The notes under the pieces were generated by a model. It was given only the letters and a program-made list of their open reading frames with translations. It ran no database searches and was not told the DNA's origin. DNA of 64,000 nt, from assembly GCA_019114245.1 (NCBI GenBank), contig DXFX01000009.1:42888-106887 (forward strand), in the 5' to 3' direction. Shown here piece after piece: positions 1-9,396 of this stretch; within the stretch, counting starts at the first letter, position 1; each line of letters starts with the position of its first letter. The DNA is from Candidatus Borkfalkia faecipullorum (GTDB taxonomy: Bacteria; Bacillota; Clostridia; Christensenellales; Borkfalkiaceae). Made by a program: the position numbers and the translations under genes.

Positions 1-3000
1 TCATCCAGTCCATGCCCGCGGCAAAGCTTTCCCGCGGTTCCAGGCCGAGAATGACCATCGAGCGGATCTGCTGGAAGGCGAGGTGCGTGTTTTTGCTCAG
101 CGTCTTGAACCAGATATCCTGCGCTTTCAGGAGCATCTCTTTGTACGTTTCTCGTTTGTTTTCCGATTTTCCCGGCATATATTTGGCGGCGCAACGCTCG
201 TCGAAGATCTCGACGTTGAAGGACAGCTGGTCCAGCCCCGCCTCGCGCATCTTGCGGATGCCCTCTTCGTCGCAGGGGAGGATCATGGCGTACACGTCCG
301 CGCCGTCGGGGTACTTTTCCCCTTTGGTGACGTTCTTGATGATTTTGATGATGGAAACCACCTTGTCGATGGTGGCGGCGTTCTGGGCGGGGGACTGTCC
401 GCCGATGAGGAAGTGCCGCAGGCGGGAAGTTTCGTGGTCAGCCCAGTGCCTGCGCACCACTTCTTCGATGGATTGCAGGTCGATGCCGTTGTCGGGGTCG
501 CGCTCGATGTTGCAGAACTTGCACTCTTTCTTTCGGTCGCCCGCCTTGTAGATACAGCTGTTGGTCACGTGTACGCGCAGCCTGTCCGTGGAGAGATAGG
601 CGACCTGGCTGTACAAAAATCCCTTGGACGTCCTGTTGTTTGCCAGCGGATCCTGCGGATAAAAGCGGATCTCGCAGAGCTCGTTGCCGTAGTAGGAGAG
701 AAAATACTTTCCCTCACGCACGTCGATGCGGAAGGGGGAAAAGTCCTGGAATTTGTTGCTCAGCGGCGCGTTGATGACCACCCCGTGCAGTTTTTCGCCG
801 AATTGCAGGTCTACCGCGTCGTTGGTGGCGGGGCGCAGTCCGCCGTGCTGTCTGCGCGCCTCTGCGGAAACGTTCACCCCCTGCGTCAGCAGGGCGATCT
901 TCAGCGCCAGCAGGGACTGGGCGGAAACTTCTCCGCCCGCGGCGATCTCGCAGATCTTTTCCTTGAATTCCGCCATGGGCTCGCACACGCATTCGTCCAG
1001 ATTGACGCCGCCGTCCTCGTTCGCCCAGCAGATGTTGGTGCGGAACACGAGTCTGTAAAAGTGCGCGTTGTCGTCCAGCTTGCACAGTTCGCGCGGGAGG
1101 GGCCTGTATCCGTCCGCTTCGGGAAAGCACAGTTTTCCCGGCAGCGCCTTGCTCTGGTATCCGAGCAGGACGCCCTCGCCCGATTCCGCCTTTTTCGCCG
1201 CGTTCACGGCGTTGAAAACGTGCAGGGCGTGCGTCTCGTCGCCCGTGTAGTTGTAAGAATAGTTGGAGTATTCCACGCGCAGTCCGTCCAGGTACTTCGC
1301 GTAGTTTGCGGCCTTTTCGCCGTCCTTCCACGCCGCGAGGTTGATCTCCTGCAGGGAGGGGAAGCCCTGTTCGGCAAGCGCGCGGTTGACTAGTGCAGAG
1401 GACGCCTGGAAACGGCAGTTGACTTCCAGAAGTTTCACTTCGTCCCCGTAGATCATGCCGTCTATGCCCAGAATGCCGCGGTAGCCTTCGGCGCGGATCT
1501 TTTCGCACAGCGCGGCGCAAAGTTCCTTGAATTTTGCAATGTGCCTGCCGTTCACCCTGTTTTCGGGTTTGTCGTCAAGGCAGGCCAGGCGGTCGTACTC
1601 CACAAAATCGGCGCCGCGGTACATCAGCCGCTTCACGCTGCTCGAATTGTCCGCCTTTTCGTAGTCCGCCCGCATGATCTGTATGGAGCCCGGCGCAAAG
1701 AGGACGCCGTCTTTAAAGAGAATGGCGTGCAGATTGACGGGCACGTTGTCCTCGCGGTAGACGGAAAAGAGCATACGCTTGTCCTCGCCCGTAAAGTTCT
1801 TGAACAGCTCGCTGTTTTCCCGCGTCATGATGTAGGTGCCGTTTCCGCCGCTGGCGATGGGGCGCTGTAAAATAAATTTATGCCCTTCTTCCTCGCGCAC
1901 GCCCAAAAGTTTGCATACGGTGGCATATTTGCAGTCCGCAACGCTGCCTTCGGCAACGTCCAGAAGGGCGCCTTTCAGCCCCTTTTCGTCGCAGAACCTG
2001 TGAAATTTCTGCTTGTCGCTGAGGGTGTCGAGCACGCCCTTTGCGTTCACGCAAATGTAGCGTTCGCCCAGCGCCTCGCCCAGCGAAACGCCGTTGTCCC
2101 GCGCGCTGTGCACGTTGTAGTAGGCGCTCTGGTTGTAAAAGTAAAACCGCGCGCGTGGATGGCTGTTGGCAAGCGCCACCGCGCGGTCGAAGAGAAACTG
2201 GTCCTGCTCCTCGCTGATCTTGTTGTGATCCACGCGGCGGGAGGATCCCTCGTCGCACAGGGCAAACAGATTTTTGCGCTCGTCCGTCTCCCCGAACAGC
2301 GTCACCGCGCCCGCAAACATGCTCCCCGTCTGGCCGATGTCGGAAAGCCGCGTGCCGATCCACACAAATTCTCCGTCGCGGATCTCCGCGCGCTTGATGT
2401 ATTCGTTGTACACCCGCTCGGTCACGTTGATGAGCTCGCGCGCGGCGGGGTTGAAGTTGTAATCGATGCTGTACGCGTTGGACTGGTGGGATAAGTTTTC
2501 GACGATCTTGTCAAAAGCGGTGCGAAGTTTTTCTTCGGGGAAGCTGCCTTCCGCGTATCCCTTGCCGCGCAGGCTTTCCCAGGCGAGTTCGTTGGTGCGC
2601 TTTGCATTTTTTTCCGTCCAGAGCCATCTGGTCAGTTCCTGGAGGAATTTGTTGATGTTCCCGCCGTAGGCTCTGCCCGCAAACACGGGCAAAATGCTTA
2701 AATTTTCGGCAGGGGAGCCCTCGCTGCGCAGCCGCTCGCGGCGCAGAAGTTCGTTGCACAGCATCAAAAGTTCCTTGCGCACCTGGTCGTCCGCGTTGTA
2801 AAACATCTTGCTCAGCTTGTCCGTGCCGCTGAGGACGGGGGTGCAGAAATCGTCGTTGATGACGATGATAAATACGCGCGTCTTTGCGATCGCGCGGCAG
2901 GACGCCTGTTCAAAATCCACCCCGTCGTTGCACAGGGGCGCGCAGAAGGGGACGAGCTCCGCATGATTGCAGCACAGGAGATTGTAGTACAGGATCTGCG

Positions 3001-3102
3001 CCACGGCGCCGCCCATCGCCTTCATGCCGCGGTAGCAGATAAACACGTTTTTGTTGGGATTGTTGAGTTTTTTGTCGATCTCTTCCAGATAGAAGTTGCT
3101 CA
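1..3102 (-). CDS. Multidomain protein, 3' end beyond window: TIR-like + ATP-grasp-like + radical-SAM-like domains
   Basis: Hand translation of the reverse complement from ATG at 3102 stays open to base 1 (1034 codons). N-term MSNFYLEEIDKKLNNPNKNVFICYRGMKAMGGAVAQILYYNLL...RVFIIVINDDF...DDQVRKELLMLCNEL is TIR-like. Middle: KFILQRPIASGGNGTYIM...GYRGILGIDGMIYGDEVKLLEVNCRFQASS is ATP-grasp-like. C-term: TNSCIYKAGDRKKECKFCNIERDPDNGI...HFLIGGQSP...GLDQLSFNVEIFDERCAAKYMPGKS is radical-SAM-like. Absent from the ORF track because it runs off the edge. Confidence 0.85.
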
Positions 3103-3291
3103 TGCTGCGGCCTCCGTATTCTTTCATATATTTTATCATATCTCCCCGCTTTTTGCAAGTTTTATCATAATATGACAATTTTTATTTTCGTTCTCCCGTT
3201 CTGTCGTTTTTTCGCGGGAAAATCCCCTGAAAAAGATCTGTTTTTGCCCGCGAAAGAGCCGCGCTTTCTCGTGCAAAAACGGGGAGCAGGT

Positions 3292-3320
3292 TTGACATTT
3301 ACGGAAAATTGTGTTACAAT
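3292..3320 (+). promoter_or_regulatory. Sigma-A-like promoter (TTGACA - 17 bp - TACAAT)
   Basis: TTGACA 3292-3297, TACAAT 3315-3320, 17-bp spacer, upstream of the PfkB kinase gene. Confidence 0.75.
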
Positions 3321-3422
3321 AAAAATATTGAAAAGATGCCTTCGGCATCGCCGCGGGAAACGCGATGCGTGCCTGCGGAGAGATCAAAAAATGCCGCAAA
3401 AAACGGGCGGCGGAGGTTTTTT

Positions 3423-4322
3423 ATGATTTTATGCGTCGGTGAAATTCTCGTCGATATGATCGGAACAAACAGGGACGGTTCGTTCTTTTACGAGCGCAAA
3501 GCGGGCGGCGCGCCCTTCAACGTCGCGTGCGGCGTAAAGCAGTTCGGCGCGCAGAGCGCGTTTGTCGGATGCGTCGGCGACGACATCATCGGCAACTTTC
3601 TGGAAAAGTTTGCCCGCGCCCGCGATCTGGACGTCCTGCTCCTGAAAAGGGACGAAACCCGCAACACCACGCTCGCCTTTGTCGAACTGGACGAGCAGGG
3701 CGAACGCTCTTTCTGCTTTTTCCGCAAAAACACGGCGGACTATATCCTCCCCGAGGTGGACGAGGAGACCCTCGCCAAATCGGACATCGTGCATATCGGC
3801 TCCCTCATGCTCAGCGAAAAGGAGGGCAGGGAGTACGCAGGGCGCCTCGCGCGCCGCGCGCGGGAAGCGGGCAAGCTGGTCAGCTTCGACGTCAACTTCC
3901 GCACGGACATCTTCCGCGACGAGGCGGAGGCCGTGCGCCTTTATAAAGAACAGATCGCCCTTGCCGACATCGTCAAATTCTCCGAGGACGAGGTGGATAT
4001 CTTCACGAAAGAATACGTACATTCTCTCTCGGATAAGCTCGTGTGCGTGTCTTTGGGGGCGCGCGGCAGCGAATGGCGCTTCGGCGGAAAGAACAACATC
4101 GTTCCCGCCATCCGCGTAAAACCCGTGGACACCACGGGTGCGGGCGACGCTTTTTATGCGGGCATGCTTGCAAAGCTGGACGGCGTTGCGCGAGAACAGT
4201 GGACGGATGAGTTTTTAAACAAGGCGTTTGCCTTTGCCAACGTCTGCGGCGCGCTCAACACGCTCGGGCGCGGCGCCATCGACAATCTTCCCACTCTCGC
4301 ACAGGTGGAGGAAAAACTGTAA
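3423..4322 (+). CDS. PfkB-family carbohydrate kinase (fructokinase-like)
   Basis: MILCVGEILVDMIG...RKAGGAPFNVACGVKQFGAQSAFVGCVGDD...VDTTGAGDAFYAGML. ATG at 3423 preferred over the ORF start at 3309, which lies inside the promoter. Confidence 0.93.
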   Translation: MILCVGEILVDMIGTNRDGSFFYERKAGGAPFNVACGVKQFGAQSAFVGCVGDDIIGNFLEKFARARDLDVLLLKRDETRNTTLAFVELDEQGERSFCFFRKNTADYILPEVDEETLAKSDIVHIGSLMLSEKEGREYAGRLARRAREAGKLVSFDVNFRTDIFRDEAEAVRLYKEQIALADIVKFSEDEVDIFTKEYVHSLSDKLVCVSLGARGSEWRFGGKNNIVPAIRVKPVDTTGAGDAFYAGMLAKLDGVAREQWTDEFLNKAFAFANVCGALNTLGRGAIDNLPTLAQVEEKL

Positions 4323-4374
4323 CAAGCGCAGTCAATTTCTTTTCGTCTGAAAGGGAATGCGCGATCGGAAACAG

Positions 4375-4404
4375 AGAGGGCGGCCGTGCGGCCGCCCTCT
4401 TTTC
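4375..4404 (+). terminator. Rho-independent terminator
   Basis: agagggcggccg-tg-cggccgccctct followed by tttt. Confidence 0.8.
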
Positions 4405-4582
4405 TTATTGATTGCAGCCGCCTCCGCAGGTTTTGCGGGGGCGTTTTTTTTGTAAAAGAGCGCCGCGCGGCTCGTTTGAGAGGGGAAAAACGCTCAGAAG
4501 CGACCTTTTTTGACAAGGTTATCCGTTATTTTTCGCCCGCAATGTGATAAGATGCGGAAAAAGCCCTTCGGGAGAGGATACA

Positions 4583-6901
4583 ATGCGGTTGCGGTTCAGA
4601 TACGGATATAAGACGGCGCTCGTCTACTTTGCAGTGTTTGCGGGGATGGTTCTGCTCAATTTCACCATGCGTTCCTTTGAACCTTTTTCCCTGCCCCTGT
4701 TTGCGGCGGCGCTCACGTGCGGATTTCATCCGCTGGCGCTGGCGGGAATGTACATATTGGCGGGCGGCCTGTCGCTGTTGGCGGGGTTCAATGCGTTTAT
4801 CGTCTTTCTGATGCAGGGGATCTTTCTGGGCGCCGTCTTTTTTGTGTACGAGCGCACGGGCAGGTCCATGCGCGCGGAATTCGGGCTGTGGTGCGCTCTG
4901 GCGCTTCTGCCCTTTTTGTGGCGGTTCGGGGGGTACGTATATGCCGATTACGTGCAAAGCGCCCTCGTTTCGGCGGCCATTTTCCTGCTGTGCCTGCTCT
5001 TTTTGGGGGCGGGGCGCAGTTTGCTGCTGCACGCGGGCAGGCGCCGCCTGTCCCCGGAAGAACTCATCTTTCTGGCGGCAAGCGTCGCCGCGGTCGGGGT
5101 GGGGTTGTACAACTGTCTGGGGGAAAATGTCTATCAGTCTGTCGCCCTTTTCCTCATTTTGCTCTCCTGCGCACTGCTGCGCAGCGCGTCCGCCGTGTTC
5201 TGCGCGCTGGTGCTGGGCATCGCGCCCTCCGTCTGCAGGAGCGTTTCGTCCATGTCGCCCGATCTGTACCCCGTCGCGGCCTTTTCCCTTTGTGCGGCGG
5301 CGGCCCTCTTGCTGCTGCGCGCGGGCAAGCTCCCCTGCGCGCTGGGCGCCTTTTTTGCGGACGTCTTGCTGCGCACTCTCTCCTGCCTCGCGGATACGGG
5401 CATGGAAGGGCTTACGCGGATGCAGTTTTACCTCACCTTGCTCGTGCCGCTCGTTCCCTGTCTGCTGTTTGTCTTTCTGCCCGAAACTCTGCTCCGCCGC
5501 GGTGCGCGGACGATCCGCCTGTACGGCGAGCGCCGCCTCACCCGCACCAGCATCGACAGGAACCGCGCGGAAGTGGGGGAACGGTTGTTTGAAATGTCTG
5601 CGGCCTTTCGGGAGATCGAAAACGCCTTTTACTCGTTTGCCGCCGAGCAGACGTTTGCGGGGGCGCCCGCTCTGTTGGCGGAACAGGTGCGCGCGGAGGC
5701 GTGCGCAAACTGCGAAAAGCTCTCTTCCTGCGATCAGAAAACGGACGGCGGACTTTTGCGGCTGACGGAAGTGGGCTGCGAGAAGGGGAAAGTGAGCCTG
5801 ATCGACCTGCCGGGGGCGCTTTCTGCGGAATGTCCCAATCCCGCGGGGCTGCTGTTTTCCCTCAATCGGGTGCTTGCGGAATACCGTCGGGAGGCGCTGG
5901 AAGCGGAAAATGCCGCCGCCGCGCGGGAACTGTTTGCCAAACAGGCGCGCGCGGTGGCGGACCTTTTAAAAGATCTCGCCGTGCGGCAAAGTGTCCCCAC
6001 GGGCGCCAACGTGCAGGCGGAGCAGGAGATCCAGGCCGCGCTGGGGAGTGCGGGCATCCCCTGCGACGAAGTGTTTGTTTTGGGGGAAATGCCCGAAATT
6101 TACCTTACCGTATGCGGAAATTATGCGCAAAGGCGCATTTGCGCCGCCCTTTCCCGCGCCATGGGAAAGGAGTATACTCTCTCCGCGCGGCGCAACGTGT
6201 GTGCGGACAAATACGTCTACGTCCTGCGCCCCACGCCCGTGTACGATGCGGCGTTCGGCGTGGCCTCCGCCACTAAGGAAGGGGAAAGCGCCTGCGGCGA
6301 TACCACTTCCGTGCTGCGCATCGACGAGCGCAATTTTCTCTGCGCCCTTGCGGACGGCATGGGCAGCGGCGGGGAGGCGCGCTCCCTTTCGGACGCCGCG
6401 CTCAATCTGGTGGAAAGCCTCTTCCGCGCGGGTATGGCGGGGGAAACCGTCCTGCTCACCGTCAACAGGCTCCTGTCTTTCCGCAAAGGGGAGGGGTTTG
6501 CCTGCCTGGACGTCGCCACGGTCAATCTGGATACTGGCAGGGCGGACATCGTAAAGGCGGGTTCGCCGCTCGCCTTTCTCATCACCCGTTCCAAAGTGGA
6601 AACGCTGGAAAGCGATTCCCTCCCGCTGGGCATTCTCGAAGGGGTGCATCCCACCACCCTCACGCGCACGCTGTCGGACGGGGACGTGCTGGTTTTTCTC
6701 AGCGACGGGATCTCTTCGGCATTCGGTTCGGGGACGGACGTCGCACAGTTTTTGAGTCAGAAGATCGCCGCCAACCCGCAGGCGCTGGCAGATTCCCTGC
6801 TTGCCGAGGCGCTCGCGCGCAGCGGCAGGGCGCAGGACGACATGACTGTGCTTGCCGTGCGCCTCTTCTCGCGCACGCCCACGACGGTGGAGGGGAGCTG
6901 A
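4583..6901 (+). CDS. spoIIE: Stage II sporulation protein E-like (membrane domain + PP2C/SpoIIE phosphatase)
   Basis: Hydrophobic N-terminal half; C-terminal SpoIIE/PP2C motifs FLCALADGMGSGGEARSLSDAALNLVESL, VLVFLSDGISSAFG and QDDMTVLAVRL. Confidence 0.88.
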   Translation: MRLRFRYGYKTALVYFAVFAGMVLLNFTMRSFEPFSLPLFAAALTCGFHPLALAGMYILAGGLSLLAGFNAFIVFLMQGIFLGAVFFVYERTGRSMRAEFGLWCALALLPFLWRFGGYVYADYVQSALVSAAIFLLCLLFLGAGRSLLLHAGRRRLSPEELIFLAASVAAVGVGLYNCLGENVYQSVALFLILLSCALLRSASAVFCALVLGIAPSVCRSVSSMSPDLYPVAAFSLCAAAALLLLRAGKLPCALGAFFADVLLRTLSCLADTGMEGLTRMQFYLTLLVPLVPCLLFVFLPETLLRRGARTIRLYGERRLTRTSIDRNRAEVGERLFEMSAAFREIENAFYSFAAEQTFAGAPALLAEQVRAEACANCEKLSSCDQKTDGGLLRLTEVGCEKGKVSLIDLPGALSAECPNPAGLLFSLNRVLAEYRREALEAENAAAARELFAKQARAVADLLKDLAVRQSVPTGANVQAEQEIQAALGSAGIPCDEVFVLGEMPEIYLTVCGNYAQRRICAALSRAMGKEYTLSARRNVCADKYVYVLRPTPVYDAAFGVASATKEGESACGDTTSVLRIDERNFLCALADGMGSGGEARSLSDAALNLVESLFRAGMAGETVLLTVNRLLSFRKGEGFACLDVATVNLDTGRADIVKAGSPLAFLITRSKVETLESDSLPLGILEGVHPTTLTRTLSDGDVLVFLSDGISSAFGSGTDVAQFLSQKIAANPQALADSLLAEALARSGRAQDDMTVLAVRLFSRTPTTVEGS

Positions 6902-6963
6902 AAAAATTCTCCCGCAGGCGGGCGCCGCATTGAAAAAATCCCTGTTGAGGGAGGGACAAACCA

Positions 6964-7683
6964 ATGACGACACAATTTTTGGGGGCGGTCCTCTTGCCCT
7001 ATCTGGCGATCGCCGCGGCGGCGCTGTTGCTGGGCAAATACGGCGGCAGGGCGCGCGGGCTGGTTGTGCGCTGGGTGTTTGCGCTGATGCTGTCTGCAGG
7101 CATCGCAAAGCAGATCGTCGCCGTGCGCACGGGCGTGTGGCATACGATGGTGCCGCTGCATTTTTCTTCCACCTTTTACCTGACGGTGGGCTGTTCGGTG
7201 TTTGCAAAAAATTTTCTGCGCCGTGCGGGGCAAAGTCTCTTGTTTGTCAGCGGGGTTCTGATGACGGTCGTACTCTTTGTCGATCCCGTCGCGGTGCTGG
7301 GCGAACCCGCGCTCGTGTTTACTTCGCACATCCGCGCTCACGGGTATTTCTTTCACATGGCCGCGGCGTTCCAGATGTTTGTGCTCCTGTTTTCGGGGGA
7401 ATTGTCTTTGGGCCGGTACGATGCGCATATCTTTGCGCTGTTTGTCGCCGCTTGGTGCGCTCTCGCCATTCCGGGGGCCTTTTATTTTCGCATCAATTTC
7501 ATGGGGATCCTCGTCTCTTACATCCCCTTGCTGGAACGGCTCCGCCTCGCCGCAGGCACTCCGCTCTATCTCACAGTCTGTTATTCGCTGCTCGTCTTAT
7601 CGGTGTACGCATTTTTGTTTGTCTGCAAAAAGCTGTCACGTATGCCAGTTTTTCGTGCAAAAAGCGCACTCTACGGAAAGTAG
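6964..7683 (+). CDS. YwaF-like integral membrane protein (TIGR02206-type)
   Basis: Multi-TM protein of 239 aa with MVPLHFSSTFY and HIRAHGYFFHMAA histidine-containing segments. Confidence 0.6.
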   Translation: MTTQFLGAVLLPYLAIAAAALLLGKYGGRARGLVVRWVFALMLSAGIAKQIVAVRTGVWHTMVPLHFSSTFYLTVGCSVFAKNFLRRAGQSLLFVSGVLMTVVLFVDPVAVLGEPALVFTSHIRAHGYFFHMAAAFQMFVLLFSGELSLGRYDAHIFALFVAAWCALAIPGAFYFRINFMGILVSYIPLLERLRLAAGTPLYLTVCYSLLVLSVYAFLFVCKKLSRMPVFRAKSALYGK

Positions 7684-7737
7684 AGCTTCTTTTTTGAAGA
7701 GTAGAGGGGCAGATTTGAAAAGTAGAACGCTTTTTTT

Positions 7738-7768
7738 CCGCAAGTGCTTGAAAACTTGCGGATTTTTT
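7738..7768 (+). terminator. Rho-independent terminator
   Basis: ccgcaagt-loop-acttgcgg followed by atttttt. Confidence 0.7.
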
Positions 7769-7908
7769 CATACAATACCATACGGTAAGAAAAGGCAGTC
7801 CTTGTGCAAGCGTTTCACATGCGGAAAGGGCGGTTTTTTGACTGAACAGAAAAAATTCCGCCGCGCGGTGGCATTGCCCCGCGCGGCGGCCGAAAAAAGG
7901 AGAACCAT

Positions 7909-8796
7909 ATGCAGGAGTATGTATTGTGCTGCGGTTCCACCGCAGACCTGACGGCAGAGCGGCTGCGCGAGAGGAACATCGAATACATTCCCTTTCATTT
8001 CAGTCTGGACGGCAAGGAATACACGGACGATCTGGGAAAGAGCATATCTTATCCCGAATTTTACGCCGCCATGGCGCGCGGCGCGATGACGCGTACCTCG
8101 CAGACAAACACGGACGAGTTTTTGCAGGCGTTTACCCCCTGGCTGGAAGAGGGCAGGGACGTGGTGTACGTTTCCCTTTCTTCGGGAATTTCCGGGACGT
8201 ACAACGCCGCTCTCCTCGCGGCGCGCACGTTAAAGGAAAAATTCCCGCAGAGGAATGTGTATATCGTCGATTCACTGGGGGCGTCTTCGGGGTACGGGCT
8301 TCTGATGGAGGAGCTCGCCGACCTGCGCGATAACGGCATGGGCGCGGAGGAACTTGCCCGCCGTGCAGCGCAGATGCGGCTGTTTGTGCATCACTGGTTT
8401 TTCTCCACCGACCTCACGTATTATGTGCGCGGTGGCAGGATCTCGCGCGCCATGGGCTGGTTCGGCACGGTGCTGCGCATCTGTCCGCTCCTGAACATGG
8501 ATAACCTCGGCAGGCTGATCCCCCGCCGCAAGGTCCGCACCAAGCCGCGGGTCATCCAGGAGATCGCCCGCACCATGTGCGAGCACGCGCAGGGCGGAAC
8601 GGCTTATTCGGGCCGCTGTTATATTTCTCATGCGGATTGTCTGCAGGATGCGCTTGCTGTCAGGGAGCAGGTGGAGGAACGCATTCCCGCACTGCGCGGC
8701 AAGGTGCAGATCTTCGACATAGGCACAACCATCGGGGCGCATACGGGCCCCGGCACCGTCGCCCTCTTCTTTTTGGGGGACGAGCGGAAAGACTGA
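7909..8796 (+). CDS. DegV family protein (fatty-acid-binding-like)
   Basis: STADLTAERLRERNIEYIPFHFSLDGKEYTDDLG..., MTRTSQTNTDEFLQAF, VYVSLSSGISGTYNAA, IGAHTGPGTVALFFLG. Confidence 0.92.
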   Translation: MQEYVLCCGSTADLTAERLRERNIEYIPFHFSLDGKEYTDDLGKSISYPEFYAAMARGAMTRTSQTNTDEFLQAFTPWLEEGRDVVYVSLSSGISGTYNAALLAARTLKEKFPQRNVYIVDSLGASSGYGLLMEELADLRDNGMGAEELARRAAQMRLFVHHWFFSTDLTYYVRGGRISRAMGWFGTVLRICPLLNMDNLGRLIPRRKVRTKPRVIQEIARTMCEHAQGGTAYSGRCYISHADCLQDALAVREQVEERIPALRGKVQIFDIGTTIGAHTGPGTVALFFLGDERKD

Positions 8797-8921
8797 AAAA
8801 TTTTTAAAAAAAGCCGCCTTTTCTCCCGAATATGGGAGAGGGGCGGCAGATCTCGCAGACAGGGCGCACGGGGGATCGCAAAAGAGAAAAGTCTGCGGGA
8901 AATACTTTAAACGTAAGGCGG

Positions 8922-8953
8922 AAAGTCCGGGTGATCCCCCGGACTTTTTTTTT
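8922..8953 (+). terminator. Rho-independent terminator downstream of DegV
   Basis: aaagtccggg-tgatcc-cccggacttt followed by a T tract. Confidence 0.85.
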
Positions 8954-9091
8954 CTTTAAAACGATAAGGGAAAAATCTTTGTAAAAATAAGGGAAAACGA
9001 GGGGGCGTTTTCCGTGAATTAAAGTTTTTTAACGGAAAAATTACTTCTCCTCTTTTTATTTTGTTAATCAAATAAACATTAAAATTAATGA

Positions 9092-9119
9092 TTGACAAAG
9101 AAAAAAATACTTTTATAAT
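9092..9119 (+). promoter_or_regulatory. Sigma-A-like promoter (TTGACA - 16 bp - TATAAT)
   Basis: TTGACA 9092-9097 and TATAAT 9114-9119, both perfect hexamers, upstream of the large ABC/GH region. Confidence 0.75.
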
Positions 9120-9184
9120 GGAAGTACGAAGTGTGATCCGAAAAAAGACAGCTTTAACATTAAGATATACATTAAAGAGGGAAA

Positions 9185-9387
9185 ATGAAAAAATATACAT
9201 AATGATGGCTTTGCTCCTGGCGCTTTTGCTGTCGGGATGCGGGGAGAAATCGGCGCCCGTTCCCGTCCCTGCACCGGAGGGAGACTATTTTGTTCAGCTG
9301 GCGCAGGAATCCGTCGATCTTCTGGCGGGGCAGGAAGATGCGTACCGAAAAACGCTTGCAAGTATGCAGGTTTTTATAATAATATGA
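9185..9387 (+). pseudogene. Frameshifted short lipoprotein gene
   Basis: RBS (gaggg) + ATG 9185 reads MKKYT-stop. One extra A in the A6 run gives MKKIYIMMALLLALLLSGCGEKSAPVPVPAPEGDYFVQL..., a typical lipoprotein signal peptide and lipobox. Confidence 0.5.
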
Positions 9388-9396
9388 GGAGGGGTT

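Noticed and set aside
83-1393. 436-aa plus-strand ORF at the left edge
   Set aside because: Antisense shadow of the TIR/ATP-grasp/radical-SAM-like gene; no motifs.
3309-3422. N-terminal extension of the PfkB ORF
   Set aside because: Overlaps the -10 element of the promoter at 3292-3320; MILCVGEILVDMIG at 3423 is the normal PfkB N-terminus.
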